This document shows positions 1-5,922 of a stretch of 7,612 nucleotides of DNA, in pieces. Each line of letters begins with the position of its first letter. Position 1 is the stretch's first letter. The notes under the pieces were generated by a model. That model worked only from the letters and a program-made list of their open reading frames with translations. It ran no database searches and was not told the DNA's origin. The position numbers were made by a program, and so were the translations under genes. The DNA comes from Chloroflexota bacterium. Lineage in GTDB: Bacteria > Chloroflexota > Limnocylindria > QHBO01. Where the stretch lies: contig JAGXHP010000096.1 in assembly GCA_024636135.1 (NCBI GenBank), positions 1 to 7,612 of the forward strand. The letters are read 5' to 3'.

Positions 1-35
1 ATCTGACGCCGCAGCTCGCACGGCCGGTCGAGTAG
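1..35 (+). CDS. possible 3' end of an upstream gene (partial)
   Basis: Read in the frame that begins at base 3, this stretch encodes LTPQLARPVE and then a TAG stop at 33-35. Nine of its ten codons end in G or C, as in the real genes downstream, whereas the frame beginning at base 2 (stop at 38-40) has a poorer third-position bias. If it is a real gene end, only 25 bp separate it from tldD, which would put tldD inside a longer operon. Ten residues are too few to name a family, and a chance open frame is quite possible. Confidence 0.3.
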   Translation, partial: LTPQLARPVE

Positions 36-60
36 CCTGAGCGTCATCCACCCAACCCGC

Positions 61-1521
61 ATGGACCCTGACGTGAACGACGTGATCGCACGCGCGCTCG
101 ACGCCGCTGATCGGCTCGGCGCCTCGTACGCCGACATCCGCCTCGTGGAGCGCCGGACCGAGGCACTCACCGTGAAGAACGGAGAGCTCGAGGCCGCACC
201 ATCGAACCTGAGCGCCGGCTTCGGCATCCGCGTGCTCGTCGGTGGGGCATGGGGCTTCAGCTCGAGTGCGCTGGTCGAGCCCGACGAGGCCGATCGCATC
301 GCGGCCCAGGCCGTCGAGATCGCGCGCGCCTCGGCATCGGCGCAGAAGTCTCCGGTGGAGCTGGACGACACGGCGCCGGTGACGGCCACCTATCGCACGC
401 CGTACGCCGAAGATCCGTTCGCCGTGAGCCTGGACGACAAGCTGAAGATCCTGATGGAGGCTGATGCGATCATGGGCCGCGTGCCCGGCGTCGCGATCCG
501 CGAGGGCAACATGGTGGCGGGGCGTGAGCTCAAGACCTTCGCGTCGAGCGCCGGGGCGCGGATCGAGCAGGAGATCGTGGAGGCGGGTGGCGGCATCGAG
601 GTCACGGCCGTCAACGACTCCGAGGTCCAGCAGCGCAGCTACCCGAACTCGTTCAACGGACAGGTGGTGACCGGGGGCTTCGAGGCGGTCCGCGCGCTCG
701 ACCTCGTCGACCACGCCCAGGAGACGGCGGAGCTGGCGGTCGCGCTGCTCGACGCCCCGCAGTGCCCGTCGGGCGAGATGGACCTCATCATCGACTCGAC
801 CCAGGTGGCACTCCAGGTCCACGAGTCCTGCGGCCATCCCACCGAGCTGGACCGCGTCTTCGGCACCGAGGCGAGCTTCGCCGGGACGAGCTTCTTGACC
901 ACCGACAAGCTCAACAGCCTGCACTACGGGAGCGATCTCGTGAGCATCGACGCCGATGCGACCGCCCCCGGTGGCCTGGGCACGTTCGGCTACGACGACG
1001 AGGGCGTTCCCGCCCAGAACGTCCCGCTGATCGAGAACGGGCTGCTGGTGGGGTACCTGACGAGCCGCGAGACCGCGCCGCGCATCGGCCGCCAGAGCAT
1101 GGGCAGCGCGCGCGCCTGGACCTGGAGCCAGATACCGCTCATCCGCATGACGAACATCAACCTGCGCCCCGGCGCTGCGGGGAGCCTCGACGACCTGATC
1201 GCGGATACCCGCGACGGCATCTTCATGAGCATCAACAAGAGCTGGTCGATCGACGATCGGCGACTGAACTTCCAGTTCGGCGACCAGGCCGGCTGGCTGA
1301 TTCGCAACGGCAAGCGCACCAAGCTCGTGAAGAACCCGACCTATACCGGCATCACGCCCCGATTCTGGGGCAGCTGCGACGCGATCTGCGGGCCGGATGA
1401 GTGGACGCTGTGGGGTCTGCCGAACTGCGGCAAGGGGCAGCCGATGCAGACCGGCCACGTCGGTCATGGGGCGGCGCCAGCACGCTTCCGCAAGGTCCAG
1501 GTGGGAGTAGGGCGATGGTAA
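61..1521 (+). CDS. tldD: TldD, zinc metalloprotease catalytic subunit (peptidase U62 family)
   Basis: This 486-residue protein is a full-length TldD, the metal-bearing half of the TldD/TldE (PmbA) protease, which in E. coli trims the microcin B17 leader and degrades the antitoxin CcdA. It is cytosolic, with no signal peptide or membrane segment. The N-terminal domain carries the family stretch LTVKNGELE (36-44). The zinc motif HExxxH is at residues 254-259 (HESCGH), followed by PTELDRVFG and AGTSF. The likely third metal ligand is Cys456 in PNCGKGQP, with GHGAAPARF close behind. HESCGH carries an extra Cys257 between the two histidines. ATG 61 is the first start after an in-frame TGA at 4-6. 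No Shine-Dalgarno sequence precedes it, so GTG at 73 remains an alternative start. Its 3' end overlaps pmbA by 7 nt, as expected for partners made together. The family call is secure; the natural substrate is unknown. Confidence 0.95.
   Translation: MDPDVNDVIARALDAADRLGASYADIRLVERRTEALTVKNGELEAAPSNLSAGFGIRVLVGGAWGFSSSALVEPDEADRIAAQAVEIARASASAQKSPVELDDTAPVTATYRTPYAEDPFAVSLDDKLKILMEADAIMGRVPGVAIREGNMVAGRELKTFASSAGARIEQEIVEAGGGIEVTAVNDSEVQQRSYPNSFNGQVVTGGFEAVRALDLVDHAQETAELAVALLDAPQCPSGEMDLIIDSTQVALQVHESCGHPTELDRVFGTEASFAGTSFLTTDKLNSLHYGSDLVSIDADATAPGGLGTFGYDDEGVPAQNVPLIENGLLVGYLTSRETAPRIGRQSMGSARAWTWSQIPLIRMTNINLRPGAAGSLDDLIADTRDGIFMSINKSWSIDDRRLNFQFGDQAGWLIRNGKRTKLVKNPTYTGITPRFWGSCDAICGPDEWTLWGLPNCGKGQPMQTGHVGHGAAPARFRKVQVGVGRW
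1499..1507 (+). promoter_or_regulatory. ribosome binding site that sets the pmbA start
   Basis: AGGTGGGAG lies inside the end of tldD, 7 nt upstream of ATG 1515. It supports that ATG over the more upstream in-frame start at 1401, which would put 38 unrelated residues in front of the family's N-terminus. Confidence 0.7.
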
Positions 1522-2879
1522 TCGCCGATCGCGTGGAGGAGATCCTCGACCGCGCCCTGGGCGCGTCAGAAGCCGATGCGACCGAGGCGCTCTACATGGG
1601 GGAGGACTCCGCCCTCACGCGGTTCGCCAACAACCAGATCCACCAGAACGTCCGCGAGCACGACGCTTCGCTCCAGGTCCGCGTCATTGATGCCGATCGG
1701 ATCGGGGTGGCGAGTACGAACCGCCTCGATGATGCCGGCATTCGCGAGGTGGTGGAGCGAGCGACCGCCATCGCCGGCCGATCGGCGCCGAACCCCAAGG
1801 CGGCGATCATGCCGGAGCCCGATGGCCGGCAGCACGATCCCGAGCTGGGCTTCGTCGCCGCAACGGCGGAGGCGGGGGCGGATGCCCGGGCCGAGGGCGT
1901 ACGCGCGGTGATCGCGGCCGGCGAGGCGAAGCGGCTCGAGACGTCGGGATCGTTCTCCACGTCGGTGAGCACCCTCGCGGTGGCCAACACCCACGGAATC
2001 CGCGCCCGCCATCGGGGCACGAGCGCCGCCCTCCTCACCGTGATGATGGATGGGTTCGGGTCCGGCGCCGCATCGGGATATGCCCACGTCGGCGCCACGG
2101 ACATCGGAGAGATCGACGCCGACGCGATCGGTCGCACGGCGGCGGAGAAGGGCGACGCCATGCGTGGCGCCGGTCCGCTGGATCCGGGCGAGTACGAGGT
2201 GGTCCTCGAGGAGCACGCCGTGGCCGGGCTGCTCGAGTACCTGGCCTACATCGGCTTCTCGGGGCTGGCCTACGAAGAGGGCCGCTCGTTCATGGAGCTC
2301 GGCCGGCAGACGATGGCGGAGAGCGTGTCGATCTGGGACGACGGAGCCGATCCGACCGGCGTGCCGTCGGTGATCGACTTCGAGGGCCTGGCGCGCCAGC
2401 GCGTGAGCCTCATCGAGCGTGGCGTGGCGACGGCGGTCGTGCACGACGCCGCCACCGGTGCGCGGGCGGGGACCGGATCGACCGGCCATGGACTACCGGC
2501 GCCGAACCTGTCCGGGCCGATGCCGATGAACCTGTTCATGGCCGCCGGATCGACGCCGCGGGAGGAGCTCATTGCCGGGATCGAGCGGGGGATCTGGGTG
2601 ACCCGCTTCCACTACATCAACGTCGTCCATCCGAAGAAGGCGATCCTGACCGGGATGACGAAGGACGGGACGTTCCTGATCGAGAATGGCCGAATCAGCC
2701 GTCCGGTCATGAACTTCCGCTTCACCCAGTCGGTGCCCGAGGCCTTCCGCGACGTCCGCGCCATCGGCGCCTCGACATCGCTGCTGCCCGGCGAGTTCTT
2801 CGGGACGCATTGCGTCCCCGCCGTGCACCTCGGGTCGTTCAACTTCACCGGGGTGACGGCCGCGGAGAGCGGCGAGTGA
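1515..2879 (+). CDS. pmbA: PmbA/TldE, partner subunit of the TldD protease
   Basis: This 454-residue protein is homologous to TldD but is the subunit without a zinc site. The N-terminal domain has LTRFANNQIHQN (34-45), the counterpart of the TldD strand. Where TldD has HExxxH, this protein reads VLEEHAVAGLLEYL (230-243): a single His234 and no second ligand. The C-terminal domain is family-typical, with STGHGLPAPN (322-331), GIWVTRFHYINVVHP (359-373), and the ending FNFTG (442-446) in place of the cysteine-bearing end of TldD. In E. coli, TldE combines with TldD to form the active enzyme and enclose the cleft. The start at 1515 is chosen from its ribosome binding site and from alignment of the N-terminus with the family. 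The last bases overlap the DUF951 start as GTGA, so translation is probably coupled on both sides. The assignment is firm; the peptides cleaved are unknown. Confidence 0.95.
   Translation: MVIADRVEEILDRALGASEADATEALYMGEDSALTRFANNQIHQNVREHDASLQVRVIDADRIGVASTNRLDDAGIREVVERATAIAGRSAPNPKAAIMPEPDGRQHDPELGFVAATAEAGADARAEGVRAVIAAGEAKRLETSGSFSTSVSTLAVANTHGIRARHRGTSAALLTVMMDGFGSGAASGYAHVGATDIGEIDADAIGRTAAEKGDAMRGAGPLDPGEYEVVLEEHAVAGLLEYLAYIGFSGLAYEEGRSFMELGRQTMAESVSIWDDGADPTGVPSVIDFEGLARQRVSLIERGVATAVVHDAATGARAGTGSTGHGLPAPNLSGPMPMNLFMAAGSTPREELIAGIERGIWVTRFHYINVVHPKKAILTGMTKDGTFLIENGRISRPVMNFRFTQSVPEAFRDVRAIGASTSLLPGEFFGTHCVPAVHLGSFNFTGVTAAESGE
2864..2867 (+). promoter_or_regulatory. ribosome binding site for the DUF951 gene
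   Basis: GGAG sits 8 nt before GTG 2876, inside the pmbA coding end. A second in-frame GTG at 2882 would be 14 nt away, so 2876 is preferred. Confidence 0.55.
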
Positions 2880-3088
2880 CGGTGGCGACCCCGCTCGACC
2901 TTCGCATCGGCGATCGGCTTCGCCTGCGCAAGCAGCATCCGTGCGGAAGCCGTGACTGGGAGGTCGTGCGGCTCGGCGCCGACATCGGCCTGGTGTGCGA
3001 GGGGTGCGGCCACCGGATTCTCATGGACCGGCTCGACGTGGAGCGGCGTTTCACGGCGTACCTGGCCCGCGGACCCGAGGAGGCCTAG
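2876..3088 (+). CDS. DUF951 family small protein
   Basis: This 70-residue protein, starting with GTG, matches the DUF951 family from end to end: an opening DLRIGDRLRLRK (8-19), then HPCGSRDWEVVRLGADIG (21-38), CEGCGHRILMDR (41-52) and a basic/acidic C-terminal helix. Family members are typically about 60-75 residues, so it is complete. Cys23 in HPCG together with Cys41 and Cys44 of the CxxC, and nearby histidines 21 and 46, could bind a metal, probably zinc. That is inference. The compact, strand-rich look would suit a small nucleic-acid or protein-binding fold, but no function is established that I can name. It is cytosolic, with no signal or membrane segment. The start overlaps the pmbA stop by 4 nt (GTGA), and the MFS gene follows 4 bp after its stop, so it is embedded in the operon. 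Family call is good; role is unknown. Confidence 0.88.
   Translation: MTVATPLDLRIGDRLRLRKQHPCGSRDWEVVRLGADIGLVCEGCGHRILMDRLDVERRFTAYLARGPEEA
3077..3083 (+). promoter_or_regulatory. strong ribosome binding site for the MFS gene
   Basis: GAGGAGG is the best Shine-Dalgarno match in the window and lies 9 nt before ATG 3093. It fixes the MFS start there and excludes the earlier in-frame ATG at 2952, which would run through the DUF951 gene. Confidence 0.8.
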
Positions 3089-3091
3089 GCC
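3082..3091. repeat. 10-bp perfect palindrome at the DUF951/MFS junction
   Basis: GGCCTAGGCC reads identically on both strands and lies between the Shine-Dalgarno and the ATG of the MFS gene. It contains the TAG stop of the DUF951 gene. It may be chance in GC-rich DNA. If it folds at all in RNA, it would need intermolecular or very tight pairing, so a regulatory role is doubtful. Confidence 0.35.
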
Positions 3092-3092
3092 G

Positions 3093-4607
3093 ATGGCGCA
3101 CGTGGAGCTGCCGCCCGACGCCAGCGCCGCCCAGGATCTGACGGGGGCCGGCTCGGTCTTCAAGAATCGAGCGTTCGTCTACCTGTGGTCCGCCCAGACG
3201 CTGAGCCAGCTGGCGAGCAACATGGTGCTCGCGGCACTCATCGCGACGGTCGTCACCACGACCGGTTCGCTGACAGCGAACGCGGTGCTCATCCTGACGT
3301 TCCTCGTGCCGGCGGTGCTGTTCAGCACGCTGGGCGGGGTCCTGGTGGAGCGCGGCGACGCGAAGATCATCATGCTCACGACAAACGTCGTGCGCGCGGT
3401 CGGCGTCATCCTGTTCATCTTCGTGGCGCCCACCACGAGCACGGCAATCGTGCCGCTCGTCTACCTCATCAACTTCGTGGTGGCGACGGCGACCGCGGTC
3501 TTCGCCCCGGCCGAGCTGACCTCGATTCCGCGCATCGTGGATCGACGGCACCTGATGGCCGCCAACTCGATCTTCATCCTCACGATCAACGCGACGTTCG
3601 CCATCGGCTTCGGCTTCCTGGGCCCGCTGGTGCTCAACGTGCTGGGTTCCACGGCCGTCTACATCATCGTGGCCGTGATGTTCGCCCTCTCGGCCGCGGC
3701 CATCGTCCCGCTCCCTTCCGTCAAGCCCGACCGCAAGCCCAGCGCGATGGGAGATGCAGCCGGAAAGGCCGTGCGTGAGCTCGCGGGCCAGCTGGCCGAG
3801 GGTATCGGCTTCATCAGGGCAAACCGGCGGATCGCCTGGAGCCTCACGTACCTGGGCGTCGCGGCGAGCCTCATCGGGGTCCTCGGCGCCATCGGGCCGG
3901 GATTCGCGACAGACATCCTCCTGCTCCGCGCCGAGGACTTCTTCTTCATCATGGGTCCGGCCGGGCTCGGCGCCGTGGTCGGCATCCTCTTCCTGAACTC
4001 GTACGGGAAGGGCTTGCCGAAGCGGCTGGTGATCGACGTCGGGCTGATCGCGATGGGGATCACGCTCGTCGCACTGGCGCTGGTGCGGCCGATCACCTCG
4101 TTCTTCGGGCCGGCATTCTCCCCGCTCGAGGACGCCATCCCGTCGATCGCGCCGCTCATCAGCCTCATCGCGGTCGTGGTGGTCATCGCCGTGTTCGCCG
4201 GCCTCGAGTACGCGTTCGTGGCAATCCCGTCCCAGACTGCGCTCCAGGAAGAGCTGCCGAGCGAGGTACGCGGGCGAATCTTCGGCATCCTCAACACGCT
4301 CCTGTCGGTCGCCTCATTCCTGCCGGTGATCCTGGCGCCGGCATCGGCTGACGTGATCAACATTGCTTTCCCCGGCGCCGGCATCCCGGTGGTCATGGCC
4401 TTCCTGGGCCTGCTCACGCTGTGGGCCGGCGTCGCTTCCTGGCGGCGAAACTCGCGCGCCGGCTTGCACGAGCACGATCAGGGCGACCAGCCACCGGCCG
4501 CTGCCATCGACGACGCGGCCGCGCCCGGGGCGCCGGGGAGCCAGGGGACGGTGGAGTCGCCGCATCGCCGCCGCCGCCGCCGACGCCCTCCCGCCGATGC
4601 GGACTAG
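3093..4607 (+). CDS. MFS transporter, MFS_3 / EntS-like (probable efflux permease)
   Basis: This 504-residue inner-membrane protein has about twelve hydrophobic helices, roughly at 28-50, 60-86, 91-111, 118-137, 158-184, 187-207, 245-272, 282-302, 309-329, 352-377, 396-418 and 428-450. The opening FKNRAFVYLWSAQTLSQLASN (23-43) and the late stretch LPSEVRGRIFGILNTLLS (388-405) are typical of the MFS_3 group, which includes the enterobactin exporter EntS and macrolide-efflux-like proteins. The loop after helix 2, GGVLVERGDAK (81-91), is a degenerate MFS motif A. A cytoplasmic tail of about 55 residues (450-504) is acidic/alanine-rich and then carries seven consecutive arginines at 492-498. Export of a small molecule by proton antiport is the family expectation; the substrate cannot be read from sequence. 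It follows the DUF951 gene by 4 bp and overlaps the glycosyltransferase by 11 nt. Confidence 0.88.
   Translation: MAHVELPPDASAAQDLTGAGSVFKNRAFVYLWSAQTLSQLASNMVLAALIATVVTTTGSLTANAVLILTFLVPAVLFSTLGGVLVERGDAKIIMLTTNVVRAVGVILFIFVAPTTSTAIVPLVYLINFVVATATAVFAPAELTSIPRIVDRRHLMAANSIFILTINATFAIGFGFLGPLVLNVLGSTAVYIIVAVMFALSAAAIVPLPSVKPDRKPSAMGDAAGKAVRELAGQLAEGIGFIRANRRIAWSLTYLGVAASLIGVLGAIGPGFATDILLLRAEDFFFIMGPAGLGAVVGILFLNSYGKGLPKRLVIDVGLIAMGITLVALALVRPITSFFGPAFSPLEDAIPSIAPLISLIAVVVVIAVFAGLEYAFVAIPSQTALQEELPSEVRGRIFGILNTLLSVASFLPVILAPASADVINIAFPGAGIPVVMAFLGLLTLWAGVASWRRNSRAGLHEHDQGDQPPAAAIDDAAAPGAPGSQGTVESPHRRRRRRRPPADAD
4566..4586 (+). repeat. CGC trinucleotide run encoding an arginine tract
   Basis: Five exact CGC units (4566-4580) followed by CGA and CGC encode seven arginines near the C-terminus of the MFS protein. 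The run lies just before the glycosyltransferase ATG at 4597 and occupies the place where its ribosome binding site would be expected. Changes of whole units keep both genes in frame. Confidence 0.7.
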
Positions 4608-5922
4608 GCTCGCCGCCGCCGCCTTCCTGCTCGCATCGATCCTCGTTGCCTGGATCACGATCACGAACGTGTTCGCGGCGCGAACCCTCCAGCTGGCCAT
4701 CGCGGTCTCGATGGGCTACGTCGCGTGGCTCGCGTGGCGAGGCAGCCGCGTCATGCGGCGCGCCCTGCGCGACGCGCGGAGCGGGGCGGGGGAGCCGACC
4801 GGGCTGGCGGGATCCGCCCCGTTCGTCTCCCTGATCGTTCCGGCGCGCAACGAGGAGTCGGTGATCGACGACACCGTACGGTCGTTGGCCCAGATGCGCT
4901 ATCACCGCGAGGGCACGGCCGCCTTCGAGGTCGTGGTCGTCGACGACGGATCCTCCGACGCTACGGGCGACGCGGCGCGCGACGCGGCGGGTGATTCCGA
5001 TGGTTTCCAGGTTCGGCGCCGCGATCCTGGCCTCGGACCTGCCACGAAGGGCGCGGTGCTGGTGTTCGCCATGCCGTATCTCTCCGGCGACGTGATCGGC
5101 GTGATCGACGCCGACACGCGCGTTGATCCAGCGTTCCTCGAGCGCGCGATGCACGCGTGGCAGCGCGACCCGGCCGCTGACGCCCTCCAGGTCGCCCGGC
5201 GGCCACGGAACGCGGCGTCGTGGCTCACCTGCGCCCAGGCCGAGGAGCAGCTCATGGACATGGCCAGCCAGTGCGGACGATGGGTGACCGATGGCACCGC
5301 CGAGCTGCGGGGGAACGGCATGTTCGTGCGGCGCGATGCGCTCGAGGCGGTCGGCGGCTGGAGCGAACGCTCACTGACCGAGGACCTCGAGCTCTCGACC
5401 CGCCTGTCTGCGTACGGCCGCCACGTGACGCTGGCGCCCGAGGCGGAGGTGGCCGAGGAGGCGGTCGAGAGACTCTCCGCACTTTGGCGTCAACGACTGC
5501 GCTGGGCCGAGGGCAGCCTTCGGCGGCTGCTCGACCACGGGCCGGGTCTGCTGGCCGGTTCGGAGCCGATCACGCGCAAGGCCGATTTCGTGGCGTTCAC
5601 GGGCGAATTCCTCATTCCGCCACTGTTTGTTGCCGCGATCGTGGCGTCGCTCGTCACCATCCCGCTGCCCCAGCCGGTGGACTGGACCGTGCCGGCCTCC
5701 CTGTTCATCGGCTATGGGCTCGGCGTGTTCCTGCTCGGGATCGGCGGACTGTCGGCGGCCGGGCGCCGCGGGCTGCCGTTGATCGGCGGTGCAATCCGCG
5801 GGGCGCTGTTCCTGAGTCACTGGCTGGTGGTCGTCCCGTGGGCGCTGGTTCGCATCGCGTTCGGGACCGAGCCGACGGGCTTCGTCCAGACCCCGCGCGC
5901 GCCGCGGCTGCCCGCCCCATGA
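4597..5922 (+). CDS. membrane-anchored family 2 glycosyltransferase
   Basis: This 441-residue protein transfers a sugar from a nucleotide-sugar donor, working at the inner face of the cytoplasmic membrane. Two hydrophobic segments open it (about 5-27 and 32-48). A GT-A catalytic domain follows, with FVSLIVPARNEESVID (76-91), the donor-binding VVDDGSSD (114-121), the metal-binding DAD (171-173), the catalytic-base region TED (261-263) and QRLRW (299-303, the QxxRW motif). Three further hydrophobic stretches (about 333-356, 366-388, 397-419) close it. This set of motifs and the topology resemble processive-type enzymes such as NodC-like synthases and carotenoid or lipid glycosyltransferases; the acceptor cannot be told. 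ATG 4597 overlaps the MFS gene by 11 nt, and no Shine-Dalgarno is seen, so translation is probably coupled. Its stop overlaps the next ATG as ATGA. The in-frame extension to 4363 lacks family features and lies inside the MFS gene. Confidence 0.9.
   Translation: MRTRLAAAAFLLASILVAWITITNVFAARTLQLAIAVSMGYVAWLAWRGSRVMRRALRDARSGAGEPTGLAGSAPFVSLIVPARNEESVIDDTVRSLAQMRYHREGTAAFEVVVVDDGSSDATGDAARDAAGDSDGFQVRRRDPGLGPATKGAVLVFAMPYLSGDVIGVIDADTRVDPAFLERAMHAWQRDPAADALQVARRPRNAASWLTCAQAEEQLMDMASQCGRWVTDGTAELRGNGMFVRRDALEAVGGWSERSLTEDLELSTRLSAYGRHVTLAPEAEVAEEAVERLSALWRQRLRWAEGSLRRLLDHGPGLLAGSEPITRKADFVAFTGEFLIPPLFVAAIVASLVTIPLPQPVDWTVPASLFIGYGLGVFLLGIGGLSAAGRRGLPLIGGAIRGALFLSHWLVVVPWALVRIAFGTEPTGFVQTPRAPRLPAP

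Noticed and set aside
33..38. TAGCCT as a -10 box for tldD
   Set aside because: No -35-like element at suitable spacing (the region around 10-16 reads CGCAGCT), and the T overlaps the probable stop codon of an upstream gene. Too weak to call a promoter.
1401..1514. Upstream start for pmbA at 1401
   Set aside because: The added 38 residues lie inside the tldD 3' coding end, where the tldD frame encodes the conserved cysteine region. ATG 1515 has a good ribosome binding site and matches the family's N-terminus.
1566..2489. Open frame of 307 codons on the minus strand inside pmbA
   Set aside because: Arginine/histidine-rich composition without motifs, fully covered by the well-conserved pmbA gene on the other strand.
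5220..5918. In-frame N-terminal extension of the amidohydrolase to an ATG at 5220
   Set aside because: The 233 extra residues are an arginine- and alanine-rich shadow of the glycosyltransferase gene; the family's own N-terminal beta strand begins right after ATG 5919.
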